Source of the DNA: Caballeronia humi
Lineage (GTDB): Bacteria; Pseudomonadota; Gammaproteobacteria; Burkholderiales; Burkholderiaceae
Direction: 5' to 3'
Length of the DNA: 64,000 nt
Assembly: GCF_001544475.1 (NCBI RefSeq)
Contig: NZ_FCNW02000002.1
Location: 124,001-188,000, forward strand
Below, one piece after another: positions 51,438 to 59,702 of the stretch. Within the stretch, counting starts at the first letter, position 1. Each line of letters begins with the position of its first letter. Position numbers and translations under genes: made by a program. A model generated the notes under the pieces. The model made no database searches, was not told where the DNA came from, and saw nothing but the letters and a program-made list of their open reading frames with translations.

Positions 51438-54400
51438 TCAGTTCGACAGCGAGAGATAAGGCGAAACGAGCGGATTCGGCGGGAATGGCGAGAGGCCCGA
51501 CTGCTTCGTGAAGCTGTATCGGAAATACACGGCCGCCAGCCACTCGCGATACTGATAGGCGTTGCCGAAGGCCGCCGTCGCGCCGAATGCGAGCTGCGGC
51601 GCGAGCTGGTACTCGCCCGTCGCGTTGAGCGAGTACGACACGCCGGTCTTGCTCTGCGACGGATAGACCGCGCCGGCATCGGGCGTGAGGCCGCTTTGTG
51701 CCGCCGCGGCCTGATAGCCGCCGTTGGTCGGGAAGTAGTTCGACGCGTCCTGCCGGTAATGCTGCACGCCGATCGACGCCTTCAGGTCATACGTGAAGAG
51801 CCCCGAGCGTCCCATGTACTCGACCGGGAAGTTGAGAATCACGTACTGCTGCGGGCTGAAGTAGCCGCCCTGACCATACGTGAAATACGACAGGTTCTTG
51901 TTGTAGTGCATCAGCGTGGTGTTCGCGCCGACTGTCAACGTCTGGTCGGCGTCCTTGATGACGCGCGTGTAGATGCCGCCGCCGCCCTTCACCGCGTTGT
52001 TGCTCGCGACATTGTTGCCTTCGAGGTACTGGAACGCCGCATTCACGTAGATGCCGCTCGTGCCGTCGTCCCAGCCGAGGTCGGCGCGCGCGCCGTTCGA
52101 CGTCACGCCGCCCCATTCGAGGCCCGCGCCCTGGTCGCGCGTGCCGGCGTAGGAGAGCAGGCTGTCGGTGACGGCGCGCCGCGCGACTGCTACGGAATAC
52201 GACACCTTGTCGGTGATCGCGTTCTGATACTGCACCCCGCCGACGACCGTCGTTTCGCGGAAGCCGAGCGGCGTCGAGCCGACATCGCCCTTGATGTTGC
52301 GGTTCTCGTAGCCGAGCGACAGACCGACGCCGGTCGCCGTCTGCGAGCCGTAGGTGTTGGTGAGCCCGGCGGCGTTGGGCACGCCCGTCAGCACGGCCTG
52401 GCCCGAACCGAAGCGCGCGAGCGTCTGCTGGTTGGTGGCGGCGGTGCCGGCGTCGAGCGTGACCGGCGTCGCGCGCACGACGATGTGGCCGTTGCCCGCC
52501 TTGATGCGGCCTTCGATCGGCGCTTCGATATCGGTCAGGTTCGAGAGGCCGTCCTCGCCGTTGCGGTTGCGGAACACGATCCCGCCCGACACCGTGCTCG
52601 CCTGCTCGCGTTCGATCTGGGCGAGTTCATCGGCGACGCTCGACGGCTGGGCGCCAGCGACAGCGGCTTGCGATTGCGTCGGGTTGACCTGCTGCGCGTA
52701 GCCTGCAGGCGGTTGCGGGATGTATTGCTGCTGCGCGTAGGCAGGCTGGCGTGCGTAAGGTTGCGGCGCGTATTGCTGCGGCTGCGGCGCATACGGTTGC
52801 TGCGCATAAGCCTGCTGCTGCTGCGGATAGGGCGCTTGCGAATAAGTGGGCGGCGCGCCGTATTGGTTCGGCGTCTGCGCCGCGCGCGCCGTCGACGACT
52901 GCTTCTTGCCCGTCGAGCGCTTCGAATTCGAGGCGGGCAGCGGCATACCGCCCGCCGCCGGGTTCGCATAGGCGTTCGCTTGCGCATCGCGCGCTGCCTG
53001 CGACATCGGCCACGGCGTGCTCACGTACGGGTCCTGCGCGGGATAGGGCGCCGGCGCTTGCTGATACGGCTGGGCCTGCTGCTGCGGATACCCCGGCTGA
53101 TACGGCTGCGCTTGCTGTTGCTGCGGATAAGCGGGCTGATACTGCTGCGCGTCTTGCCCCGGATACGGCTGCAACGGCGCGGCAGCGGGCGCGCCCGACT
53201 GGCCCGAGCCGTACGTATCGGGGCCATAGCCACCGCTCGCTGCCACCGGACGAGGCACGCCGGACGGCGCCCCCGGCGCGCCATAAGGCGCAACATAAGG
53301 CGCGCCATAAGGCGCAACATAAGGCGCGACATAAGGCGCGGGCTGGGAAGGCGGCAGGTAGTTCGGCACGGCTTGCGTCGGAGAGGTGGTCGGCTGGAAA
53401 GGGGCCGGGAAAGCGGTCGTGGCCGTATCGACGGCCGTCTTGCCTTCGAACGGATTCGTGCCCGGCAGCGGCGTCGTGCCGATGCGCTGCATCGCGGTTT
53501 CCCAGCCGCGCGGCACGTTGCCCGGTGCGCCCGCGACCGGTCTTGCAGACGGCGCGAGCGGCGTATTGGCCGCGATGAGCGAGCGCTGCAGATACTGCGC
53601 GGCGAGACTGAGCTTGCCCTCCGCGCGATACATCCGGCCGACGGCGGCAAGCACCGCAGGGTCGCCGGGAGCGGTTTGCAGCGCCTGGTTCGCGAGCGTC
53701 TCCGCGTATCGAAAATCCTTCGCGCCCGCCGCGGCGGGGATCGCGGCGACTTGCAGGTCGAGATCGTCGGGACGGCGGGTGAGCGCCTGGCGATAGCACC
53801 GGAGCGCGCTGGCATCGTCGCCGGCGGAGGTGTAGAGACGCGCGAGCGCCGCCTGTAAATCGGCGTTGTCCGGCATCGCGGCGAGCCACGGCGAGATCAC
53901 GTCGTAGGCGGCGGCGAGGTCGCCGCGCAGGCGCACGGCATCGGCCTGACGGATCACGATCCCGAGATTCAGGTTGCTGAAGTCGGTGCGCTGCTGCGGC
54001 GTGAGTTGCATCGACGCGAGGCGGCGCATCACCGAGCCGAGTTCGGCGTCCTGCCGCGTCGACGAAAGGATGCCCGCGTATTGCAGCAAGAGACCGGCGT
54101 CGTTGGGCGCGGCGGCCATCGCGTTGCGCACGAGCGATAGCGCGCGGCCCTGGTCGCCCGCCGCCAGATACCCCGACGCCACCGCGCCGATCAGTTCCGG
54201 CGATCCATACGCGACCGGCTCCGCCGCCTGCAATGTGGCGAACGCCTGCTGACGCTGCCCGCTGCGCGCCTGGCGCACGGCGAGATCGGCCTGTTGATGC
54301 ACCCACAGCCGGTGCTGCAGCGTGGTCATCGCGGCGGTGCGTTGCGCGGCCGGAATCCGTTCAAGCTGCACGAGCCCCGCCGACCAGTCCTGCGTCTCGG

Positions 54401-56054
54401 CGGACAGCAGCGCGCTCGCGTAGAGCGCGTCGGTCATGTCGGGATGGGCGGCGAGCAGGCCGTCCATCATGCTGCGCGCGTTCGCAACGGCGCCCTGCCG
54501 CACGTAGATGCGCGCGAGGTCGAGCCGCAGCCACGGATCGTCGGGATTGTTCAGGAGCGCGTCTTCGAAAAGACTGCGCGCGCTGCCCAGATCGCCGCGC
54601 GCTTCCGCCGCGCGCGCCTGCGCCGCTTGCGCCTCGCCGCGCAGCTTGTTGATGCCGCCCGCCTTCGATTGCTGTTCCGCGTTCAACTTGTTCGCGAATT
54701 CGAGTGCTTCGTTGCCGCGACCCTGCGCCGCGAGCGCGCCGACGAGTCCGCGGATCGCGTCGGGATTGTCGGCCTGACGGCGCAACGCCATGCGGTACGC
54801 GGCTTCCGCGCCGCGCGGGTCGCCGGAAGCGAGCAGCGTCTCGCCGAGCAGCGTTTGCGCGGTGACGTCAGACGGATTCACGGCGATCGCGCGCTCCAGC
54901 AGCGCCTTAGCCTTCGCGTTGTCGCCGTTGCTGCGCGCGCCGATCGCCTCGCTCGTGTAGGTCCAGTAGGTCGCGCTGGTGAGCGCGTCCTTCCAGCGTG
55001 CGGGATTGCCCGCCCGCGACGCGCGTTCCAGATACGTGCGCGCCTCGGCGAAGCGCTCCTGCTTGAGCGACGCGACGCCCATGCCGCCGAGCGCATCGCC
55101 ATCGTTCGGGTTCGATGCCAGCACCGACGAAAACTTCGCGCGGGCCGTCACGAGATCGCCGCGATCGAGCGCAGTGAAACCTTCCGCGACGGTGCGTCCG
55201 CGCGCATCGACGGCGGCGTCGGCCTGCGAGCGTTCGCGCGCGGCCTTGTCCTGCTGCACCATCGAATCGAAGCGGGCCTTGACGGCGGCGTCGTCCGGTG
55301 AGGTTTGCAGGTATGCCTGATAAAGCGGTGCGTCGGAAGCGCGCGCGCCGAGCCACAAGAGGGCCTGCCGCCAGCTTTTCCTGGCTGCTGCGCCGACCGT
55401 CGAATCGTTCGACAACTGCGCGAGACGCGCGATGCCGTCGCGGCGGGTCGTATCGCGATAGGTCAGGTGCTGCGCGTAGGCGAGCGTATAGCGCGGATCG
55501 TCGGCGTTCTGGCGCGCGAGCTGTTCGAGCCCGCGGCGCGCTTCGTCCCAGCCCTGCGGCGTGGCGGCGAGCGCCTGGTAATACTCGAGCTGGAGCGCGG
55601 GCGTGGCGGGCTTGCCTTCGATCGCGCGCTTGTATTCCTGCACCGCTGACGCACTCTGTCCGCTCTGCGCGAGACGCCGCGCGTCGTTCACGGTCTGGTC
55701 GCGAGAACTGGTTTCGCCGAGGCGCCGGCCGAGATCGTCGATGCTCGGGTAATTCGGCGCGACTTCCCGCAGACGCGCGAGATATTGCTGCGCGCCGCTG
55801 CCGTCCTTGCGGTCGGCGAGGACCATGCCCATGCCGAAGAGCGCGTCGGGCTGTTTCGGATCGATGCGCAGCACTTTCTGCCACGCCTGCTCGGCGAGGT
55901 CGCCGCGCTTGTGGGACTGCCAGTACTTGCCCTGGTCGATCAGGACGTTCAGCGGATCGGCCGCCGCTTGCGCGAAGACGATTCCGGGAGCCTGCGCGGC
56001 GAACGCCGTCGCGAGGCCGAGTGCAATGGCGCGTTTTTTAGCGCGAATCAGCAT
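51438..56054 (-). CDS. bcsC: Cellulose synthase outer-membrane/TPR subunit BcsC
   Basis: 1,538 residues, last gene of the bcs operon. A signal peptide (residues 1-29, FAQA) is followed by about 18 TPR repeats (about 40-800: AWQKVLRIDPKQPDALFGMG, AYRMALRRQADNPDAIRGLV) that span the periplasm and contact cellulose-synthesis partners. A Pro/Gln/Tyr-rich linker follows (about 835-1,140), then the BCSC_C outer-membrane barrel (about 1,180-1,538, ending SLSN). It exports the glucan. ATG 56054 has GGAG and overlaps the bcsZ stop by 7 nt; the in-frame extension to 56423 runs antisense-like through bcsZ and is rejected. The linker is far longer than in typical BcsC. Confidence 0.92.
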   Translation of the reverse strand: MLIRAKKRAIALGLATAFAAQAPGIVFAQAAADPLNVLIDQGKYWQSHKRGDLAEQAWQKVLRIDPKQPDALFGMGMVLADRKDGSGAQQYLARLREVAPNYPSIDDLGRRLGETSSRDQTVNDARRLAQSGQSASAVQEYKRAIEGKPATPALQLEYYQALAATPQGWDEARRGLEQLARQNADDPRYTLAYAQHLTYRDTTRRDGIARLAQLSNDSTVGAAARKSWRQALLWLGARASDAPLYQAYLQTSPDDAAVKARFDSMVQQDKAARERSQADAAVDARGRTVAEGFTALDRGDLVTARAKFSSVLASNPNDGDALGGMGVASLKQERFAEARTYLERASRAGNPARWKDALTSATYWTYTSEAIGARSNGDNAKAKALLERAIAVNPSDVTAQTLLGETLLASGDPRGAEAAYRMALRRQADNPDAIRGLVGALAAQGRGNEALEFANKLNAEQQSKAGGINKLRGEAQAAQARAAEARGDLGSARSLFEDALLNNPDDPWLRLDLARIYVRQGAVANARSMMDGLLAAHPDMTDALYASALLSAETQDWSAGLVQLERIPAAQRTAAMTTLQHRLWVHQQADLAVRQARSGQRQQAFATLQAAEPVAYGSPELIGAVASGYLAAGDQGRALSLVRNAMAAAPNDAGLLLQYAGILSSTRQDAELGSVMRRLASMQLTPQQRTDFSNLNLGIVIRQADAVRLRGDLAAAYDVISPWLAAMPDNADLQAALARLYTSAGDDASALRCYRQALTRRPDDLDLQVAAIPAAAGAKDFRYAETLANQALQTAPGDPAVLAAVGRMYRAEGKLSLAAQYLQRSLIAANTPLAPSARPVAGAPGNVPRGWETAMQRIGTTPLPGTNPFEGKTAVDTATTAFPAPFQPTTSPTQAVPNYLPPSQPAPYVAPYVAPYGAPYVAPYGAPGAPSGVPRPVAASGGYGPDTYGSGQSGAPAAAPLQPYPGQDAQQYQPAYPQQQQAQPYQPGYPQQQAQPYQQAPAPYPAQDPYVSTPWPMSQAARDAQANAYANPAAGGMPLPASNSKRSTGKKQSSTARAAQTPNQYGAPPTYSQAPYPQQQQAYAQQPYAPQPQQYAPQPYARQPAYAQQQYIPQPPAGYAQQVNPTQSQAAVAGAQPSSVADELAQIEREQASTVSGGIVFRNRNGEDGLSNLTDIEAPIEGRIKAGNGHIVVRATPVTLDAGTAATNQQTLARFGSGQAVLTGVPNAAGLTNTYGSQTATGVGLSLGYENRNIKGDVGSTPLGFRETTVVGGVQYQNAITDKVSYSVAVARRAVTDSLLSYAGTRDQGAGLEWGGVTSNGARADLGWDDGTSGIYVNAAFQYLEGNNVASNNAVKGGGGIYTRVIKDADQTLTVGANTTLMHYNKNLSYFTYGQGGYFSPQQYVILNFPVEYMGRSGLFTYDLKASIGVQHYRQDASNYFPTNGGYQAAAAQSGLTPDAGAVYPSQSKTGVSYSLNATGEYQLAPQLAFGATAAFGNAYQYREWLAAVYFRYSFTKQSGLSPFPPNPLVSPYLSLSN
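53283..53342. repeat. Five 12-bp tandem repeats inside bcsC
   Basis: Units at 53283, 53295, 53307, 53319 and 53331 share ATAAGGCGC plus three variable bases. On the coding strand they encode an Ala-Pro-Tyr-(Val/Gly) tetrapeptide series in the linker. Copy number may vary between strains by slippage. Confidence 0.85.
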
Positions 56055-57199
56055 GCGCTTCTCCAGCTCGGCACGAGACGGCCGGCATCGTCGAAACGAT
56101 AGCGGCCGTCGATGAATCCAGTGCCGAACAAGCCCAGCACACGATCGTAGTAAACAGGGTCGCGCCCGGCGCCTTGCGGCGGCGCGTCGAGTGCGGCGAG
56201 ATGGGTGCGGGCGAGGCCGAGCGCGCGCTCGTCGCCCAATGCCTTGAAGTACGGCGCGAGCGCCGCCCAGTAGCTGAGCGGGCCGTCGCCTGTGGGCGCG
56301 CCCGTCGTCGACGCGACGCGCTCCGGCGGCACGCCCGTCTGCGCGATGCTCTGGCGCATACCGCCGAGCGCGGCGAGCCACGGCTTCGCGAGCGGATCGG
56401 ACGGCGCGGCGAGTCCCGCCCATAGATACACGCGGATCGCGTCGTAGCTGCCGGTGTCGCCGTTTTTAGGATCGACCACGAACTGGCCGTCCTTGTATGC
56501 CGCCCAGTCGGGCGCGTAGCCGTGCGGCGACGTCGTTTTGACGAGCTTGTAGGCGTTCTCCGCGATGCGCGCCCACGGGCCGCCGGGTACTTCATGCGCG
56601 AGCGCGCGCAGAACGGGCAGCGGCAAATAGCTCGGATTCAGGCGCGTCACGTCGCCAGTTTTGAAGCCAATCGGGCCAGGCAGCAGCATCGGCCCGAGAT
56701 TCGGCAAATCGACGACTTCCTGCTTCGCGATCTGCGCGGCAAGCGCCTGGCCGAGCTTCGTGTACGCGGAGTCTTTCCAGAGGCGCCCGGCCTGCAACAA
56801 ATCGTAGGCGATCCACACATCCGAATCCGATGCCGAGTTCGGATCGAGCACGCCATACGAGCCGTCCGGCTTCCGGCCCCATTGCCACGCGGGCAGGCGC
56901 ATGTTCTGCGCGTCGAACTGATTACCGGCGAGATTCGTGCGCGTCCAGTTGAGCAGGCGGTCGAACGTCGCGCGGTCGTTCGCAACGAGCGCGAAGAACA
57001 TCGCGTACGACTGGCCTTCCGAGGTCGTCTGCTGCGCGGGCGTCGAATAGTCGATCACGCGGCCGTCCGCCTGCACGAAGCGCTCGACGAACGTGCGATA
57101 CGCGTTCCAGTCGGCGGGGCACTGGGCGGCGTTCGCTACGTTCGCGGCGCCCGAGGCAAGCAGCACCGCCGATAAGCCGATTCCGATCACATGCCGCAT
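56048..57199 (-). CDS. bcsZ: Periplasmic endoglucanase BcsZ (GH8)
   Basis: 383 residues of glycoside hydrolase family 8. A signal peptide (1-24, ANAAQ) is followed by QTTSEGQSYAMFFALVANDR containing the acid Glu, and ASDSDVWIAYDLLQAGRLW with the base-side Asp. Both catalytic regions are intact. BcsZ trims glucan chains during cellulose export and tunes its amount. ATG 57199; a 1-nt gap separates it from the bcsB stop. Its stop overlaps bcsC. Confidence 0.93.
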   Translation of the reverse strand: MRHVIGIGLSAVLLASGAANVANAAQCPADWNAYRTFVERFVQADGRVIDYSTPAQQTTSEGQSYAMFFALVANDRATFDRLLNWTRTNLAGNQFDAQNMRLPAWQWGRKPDGSYGVLDPNSASDSDVWIAYDLLQAGRLWKDSAYTKLGQALAAQIAKQEVVDLPNLGPMLLPGPIGFKTGDVTRLNPSYLPLPVLRALAHEVPGGPWARIAENAYKLVKTTSPHGYAPDWAAYKDGQFVVDPKNGDTGSYDAIRVYLWAGLAAPSDPLAKPWLAALGGMRQSIAQTGVPPERVASTTGAPTGDGPLSYWAALAPYFKALGDERALGLARTHLAALDAPPQGAGRDPVYYDRVLGLFGTGFIDGRYRFDDAGRLVPSWRSAC

Positions 57200-57200
57200 G

Positions 57201-59699
57201 TCAGTCCCTCAGCCGGCGCGCGGCGATCGCGCGCAACGTGCGGTAGAACAGCGCGGCGATGATCAGCGCCGCGAGCAGCCCGCCGAGCACCAGCAGAACC
57301 GGATGCGACGACAGCGCCCAGCGCATGTAATGCATCGGCGAGAGATGGCCGACGTAGTACGCCTCGCCGTTCGACGTCACGTTGACGGTGCGTCCGTGGA
57401 TTACGGCCATCGCGCCCTGAATGCTCGGCAGCAGGTCGTTGTCGAGGAGCGCCGCGCTGAGATCGGCGTCCGACTGGCCCGCCGCGCTCACGAGCGCCAC
57501 CGCGCTGCGATCCTTCTTCAGCGGCGATTCGAAGCCAGTAATCAGCGCATCGCCGTTCGAGCTGACGAGCGACAGGTCCGCGCGCGCCGGCGAGCGCTCG
57601 ACACCATGCTCGCCGTGCCACCAGTCGACGACCTTGTACGCGACGTCGGTCAACTGGAAGGTGCGCGCGTCGCCGTCGCCGGAGAAGGGCATCGACTTGG
57701 CCCAGCGTTGCAAGAGCGGCTGGCGTCCCGGCGAGCCGAGGATCAGGAGGTCCTTGTCGGCGAACTGATCGACCTGGTCGGCGAACCCGACCGTGACGCC
57801 CGTCGCCGGATAACCCGTCGATGCGCCCATGCGGCCCATTTCGAGCAGATACAAGCTGTAGTCGGCGGAACCGGCCTCGTTCGGCAGGATCACCGCTGTC
57901 TGCGACAAATCGGCCATCCGCGTGAACGGGAAGCCGCCGTTCGCGAACGCGGCCAGATCGGGCAGGGCCATGTAGTGCGGGAACCCGGACAGATCGATGG
58001 TCGAATTCGGATCGATCGCGCCGACGACGTTGTCCAGCACGCGCCCCGTACATTCACCCGTCTTCGGGATGTCGTAGTAGAAGTGCAGGCGCAACTGGGC
58101 GCGCGGCGTGAGCAGCAGCGGCGGCAAATAGATCTGGCGGCGCGCGGCGACGGTTTTGTCCGGCATCACGCGGCTGAAGTACTGGCCGAGATCGAACGTC
58201 GATGCCGATACCGCCGGAATCCGCAGCGACTGCACGAAACCGTTGTTCACGCTGATGTTGAGCGACGAGCGGTCCGGCGCCGGGCGCACGGTGTAGCGGT
58301 ACGCGAGGTCGATCGGCGCGCCCTTCGTCTGCCACATGAAGAGATCGGGCGGCACGCGCAGGTTCACGCGCACGGCGTCGGCGTCGTAGCCGTTGACGGT
58401 CAGGTCGCGCGCTTCCGCCAGTTCGCCGAAGCGCACCGGGCGGTCAGTCGGCAGCCAGTTCGGGGCGTCGTAGGGACGGCGCGGCTGGAGATCGGTCAGT
58501 TGCGTGATCGTCGCGCTTTCGCCCGACAGCGCGTTCTGCCCCATGCCGAGCGCGCGCGCGGCGGTCTTCAATTCGGAATCGTTGCGGCCGAGCACGAGCA
58601 GGAAACGTCCGCGCGCGGGCGCCGGGCGATCGACCACGGCGATCGTCGGCCCCGACACCGCCGGAATCTCGACGCCGGCCGGGCGCGCGTCGGACGTCGC
58701 GAAGATGACGGCGTTGCCCGAGAGCGGCGCGTTGTCGATCTGCGCGGGGAACACGGCACCGCGATAGCCCGCGAGCGAGCCGAACCACGACGCGACCGAA
58801 CCAGCCGCTTCGAGCGCCTGCGTGCTCGGCTTTTGCGCGAACACGAACGGCAGTTCGAGCCGGCGCACGTCGCGGCGGTCGAAGAAGGGCGCGGGCAGCG
58901 CGGCGAGATCGGGCTTGCTCGCGAGGAACGCGTAGGTCAGGTCGAGCGAACTCGCGTTGCTGACGGTCGCCCACAGCGACGAACTCGACGGGTCCTCGCA
59001 CTGCTGCGTGTAGTGCCCGATGAGCTGCACGTTCAGGTGGTTGAATTCGGTGATGAAGCGCGGGTCGATCGATACGTCACGCGCGACGAGCGTGCCCGCC
59101 TGATCGCGCGGCACCGGCAGCGTGGCCGCGACTTCGCCGTTGATCAGCACCTTCAGTTGCGAGATGTTCGGCAGCAGCGCCGGCGAGTAGCTGTAGATCA
59201 GATGCAGCACGGCGGCGGTCACGACTTCGTCGCCGCGCACCGAGAAGGGCACGCCGTTCTGGCCGTCGGTGCCGCGCAGTTGCAGCGGATCGAGCGCGCC
59301 GAGATCGACGAACGACAGCGACTGGCGGCGCCCGCCCGGCACGAGCGTGCCCGGATCGGCGGTGGTCGGCGTGCGCGCGTTGAGCGGCTTCGCCTGATTG
59401 CCGGCGAAGGCGGGCACGGGCATCGCCAAAGCAGGCTGGGGAATCGTGTTCGGATTGAGCAGCACGGCCGGGCTCGGCGCCGGCACGGCGCCTACGCCGG
59501 TCGCGACATTGACGCCGGCAGCGGGCGCGCTCGCTGCCGTGGCCACTGCGGTCGCCGCTGCGGCCAGGGGTGCTGCGAACGCCGTCTGCAATGCCATGCA
59601 GATCGCGATCACGCGCCCGAGGGGCCTTTCGCAAAAACGCGGCGTGCGCTCGCCCCGTACGTTGTTATCCACGCGCAACTTCGACATGCCTTTGCCCAT
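57201..59699 (-). CDS. bcsB: Cellulose synthase periplasmic subunit BcsB
   Basis: 832 residues. A signal region at about 25-50 (RVIAICMALQTAFAAPLAAA), an Ala/Pro-rich spacer, then the carbohydrate-binding and flavodoxin-like repeats typical of BcsB (FSVRGDEVVTAAVLHLIYSY, LGRNDSELKTAARALGMGQ, FYYDIPKTGEC), and a C-terminal membrane anchor (VLLVLGGLLAALIIAALFYR). BcsB forms the inner-membrane-anchored periplasmic partner of BcsA and guides the glucan. Start 59699 (MGKGM) is uncertain; ATG 59687 is possible. It begins 3 nt after bcsA. Confidence 0.93.
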   Translation of the reverse strand: MGKGMSKLRVDNNVRGERTPRFCERPLGRVIAICMALQTAFAAPLAAAATAVATAASAPAAGVNVATGVGAVPAPSPAVLLNPNTIPQPALAMPVPAFAGNQAKPLNARTPTTADPGTLVPGGRRQSLSFVDLGALDPLQLRGTDGQNGVPFSVRGDEVVTAAVLHLIYSYSPALLPNISQLKVLINGEVAATLPVPRDQAGTLVARDVSIDPRFITEFNHLNVQLIGHYTQQCEDPSSSSLWATVSNASSLDLTYAFLASKPDLAALPAPFFDRRDVRRLELPFVFAQKPSTQALEAAGSVASWFGSLAGYRGAVFPAQIDNAPLSGNAVIFATSDARPAGVEIPAVSGPTIAVVDRPAPARGRFLLVLGRNDSELKTAARALGMGQNALSGESATITQLTDLQPRRPYDAPNWLPTDRPVRFGELAEARDLTVNGYDADAVRVNLRVPPDLFMWQTKGAPIDLAYRYTVRPAPDRSSLNISVNNGFVQSLRIPAVSASTFDLGQYFSRVMPDKTVAARRQIYLPPLLLTPRAQLRLHFYYDIPKTGECTGRVLDNVVGAIDPNSTIDLSGFPHYMALPDLAAFANGGFPFTRMADLSQTAVILPNEAGSADYSLYLLEMGRMGASTGYPATGVTVGFADQVDQFADKDLLILGSPGRQPLLQRWAKSMPFSGDGDARTFQLTDVAYKVVDWWHGEHGVERSPARADLSLVSSNGDALITGFESPLKKDRSAVALVSAAGQSDADLSAALLDNDLLPSIQGAMAVIHGRTVNVTSNGEAYYVGHLSPMHYMRWALSSHPVLLVLGGLLAALIIAALFYRTLRAIAARRLRD

Positions 59700-59702
59700 T
59701 TT

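Noticed and set aside
51696..53858. A 720-codon plus-strand frame opposite bcsC
   Set aside because: Strongly Arg-rich and repetitive because it mirrors the Pro/Gln linker; no domain.
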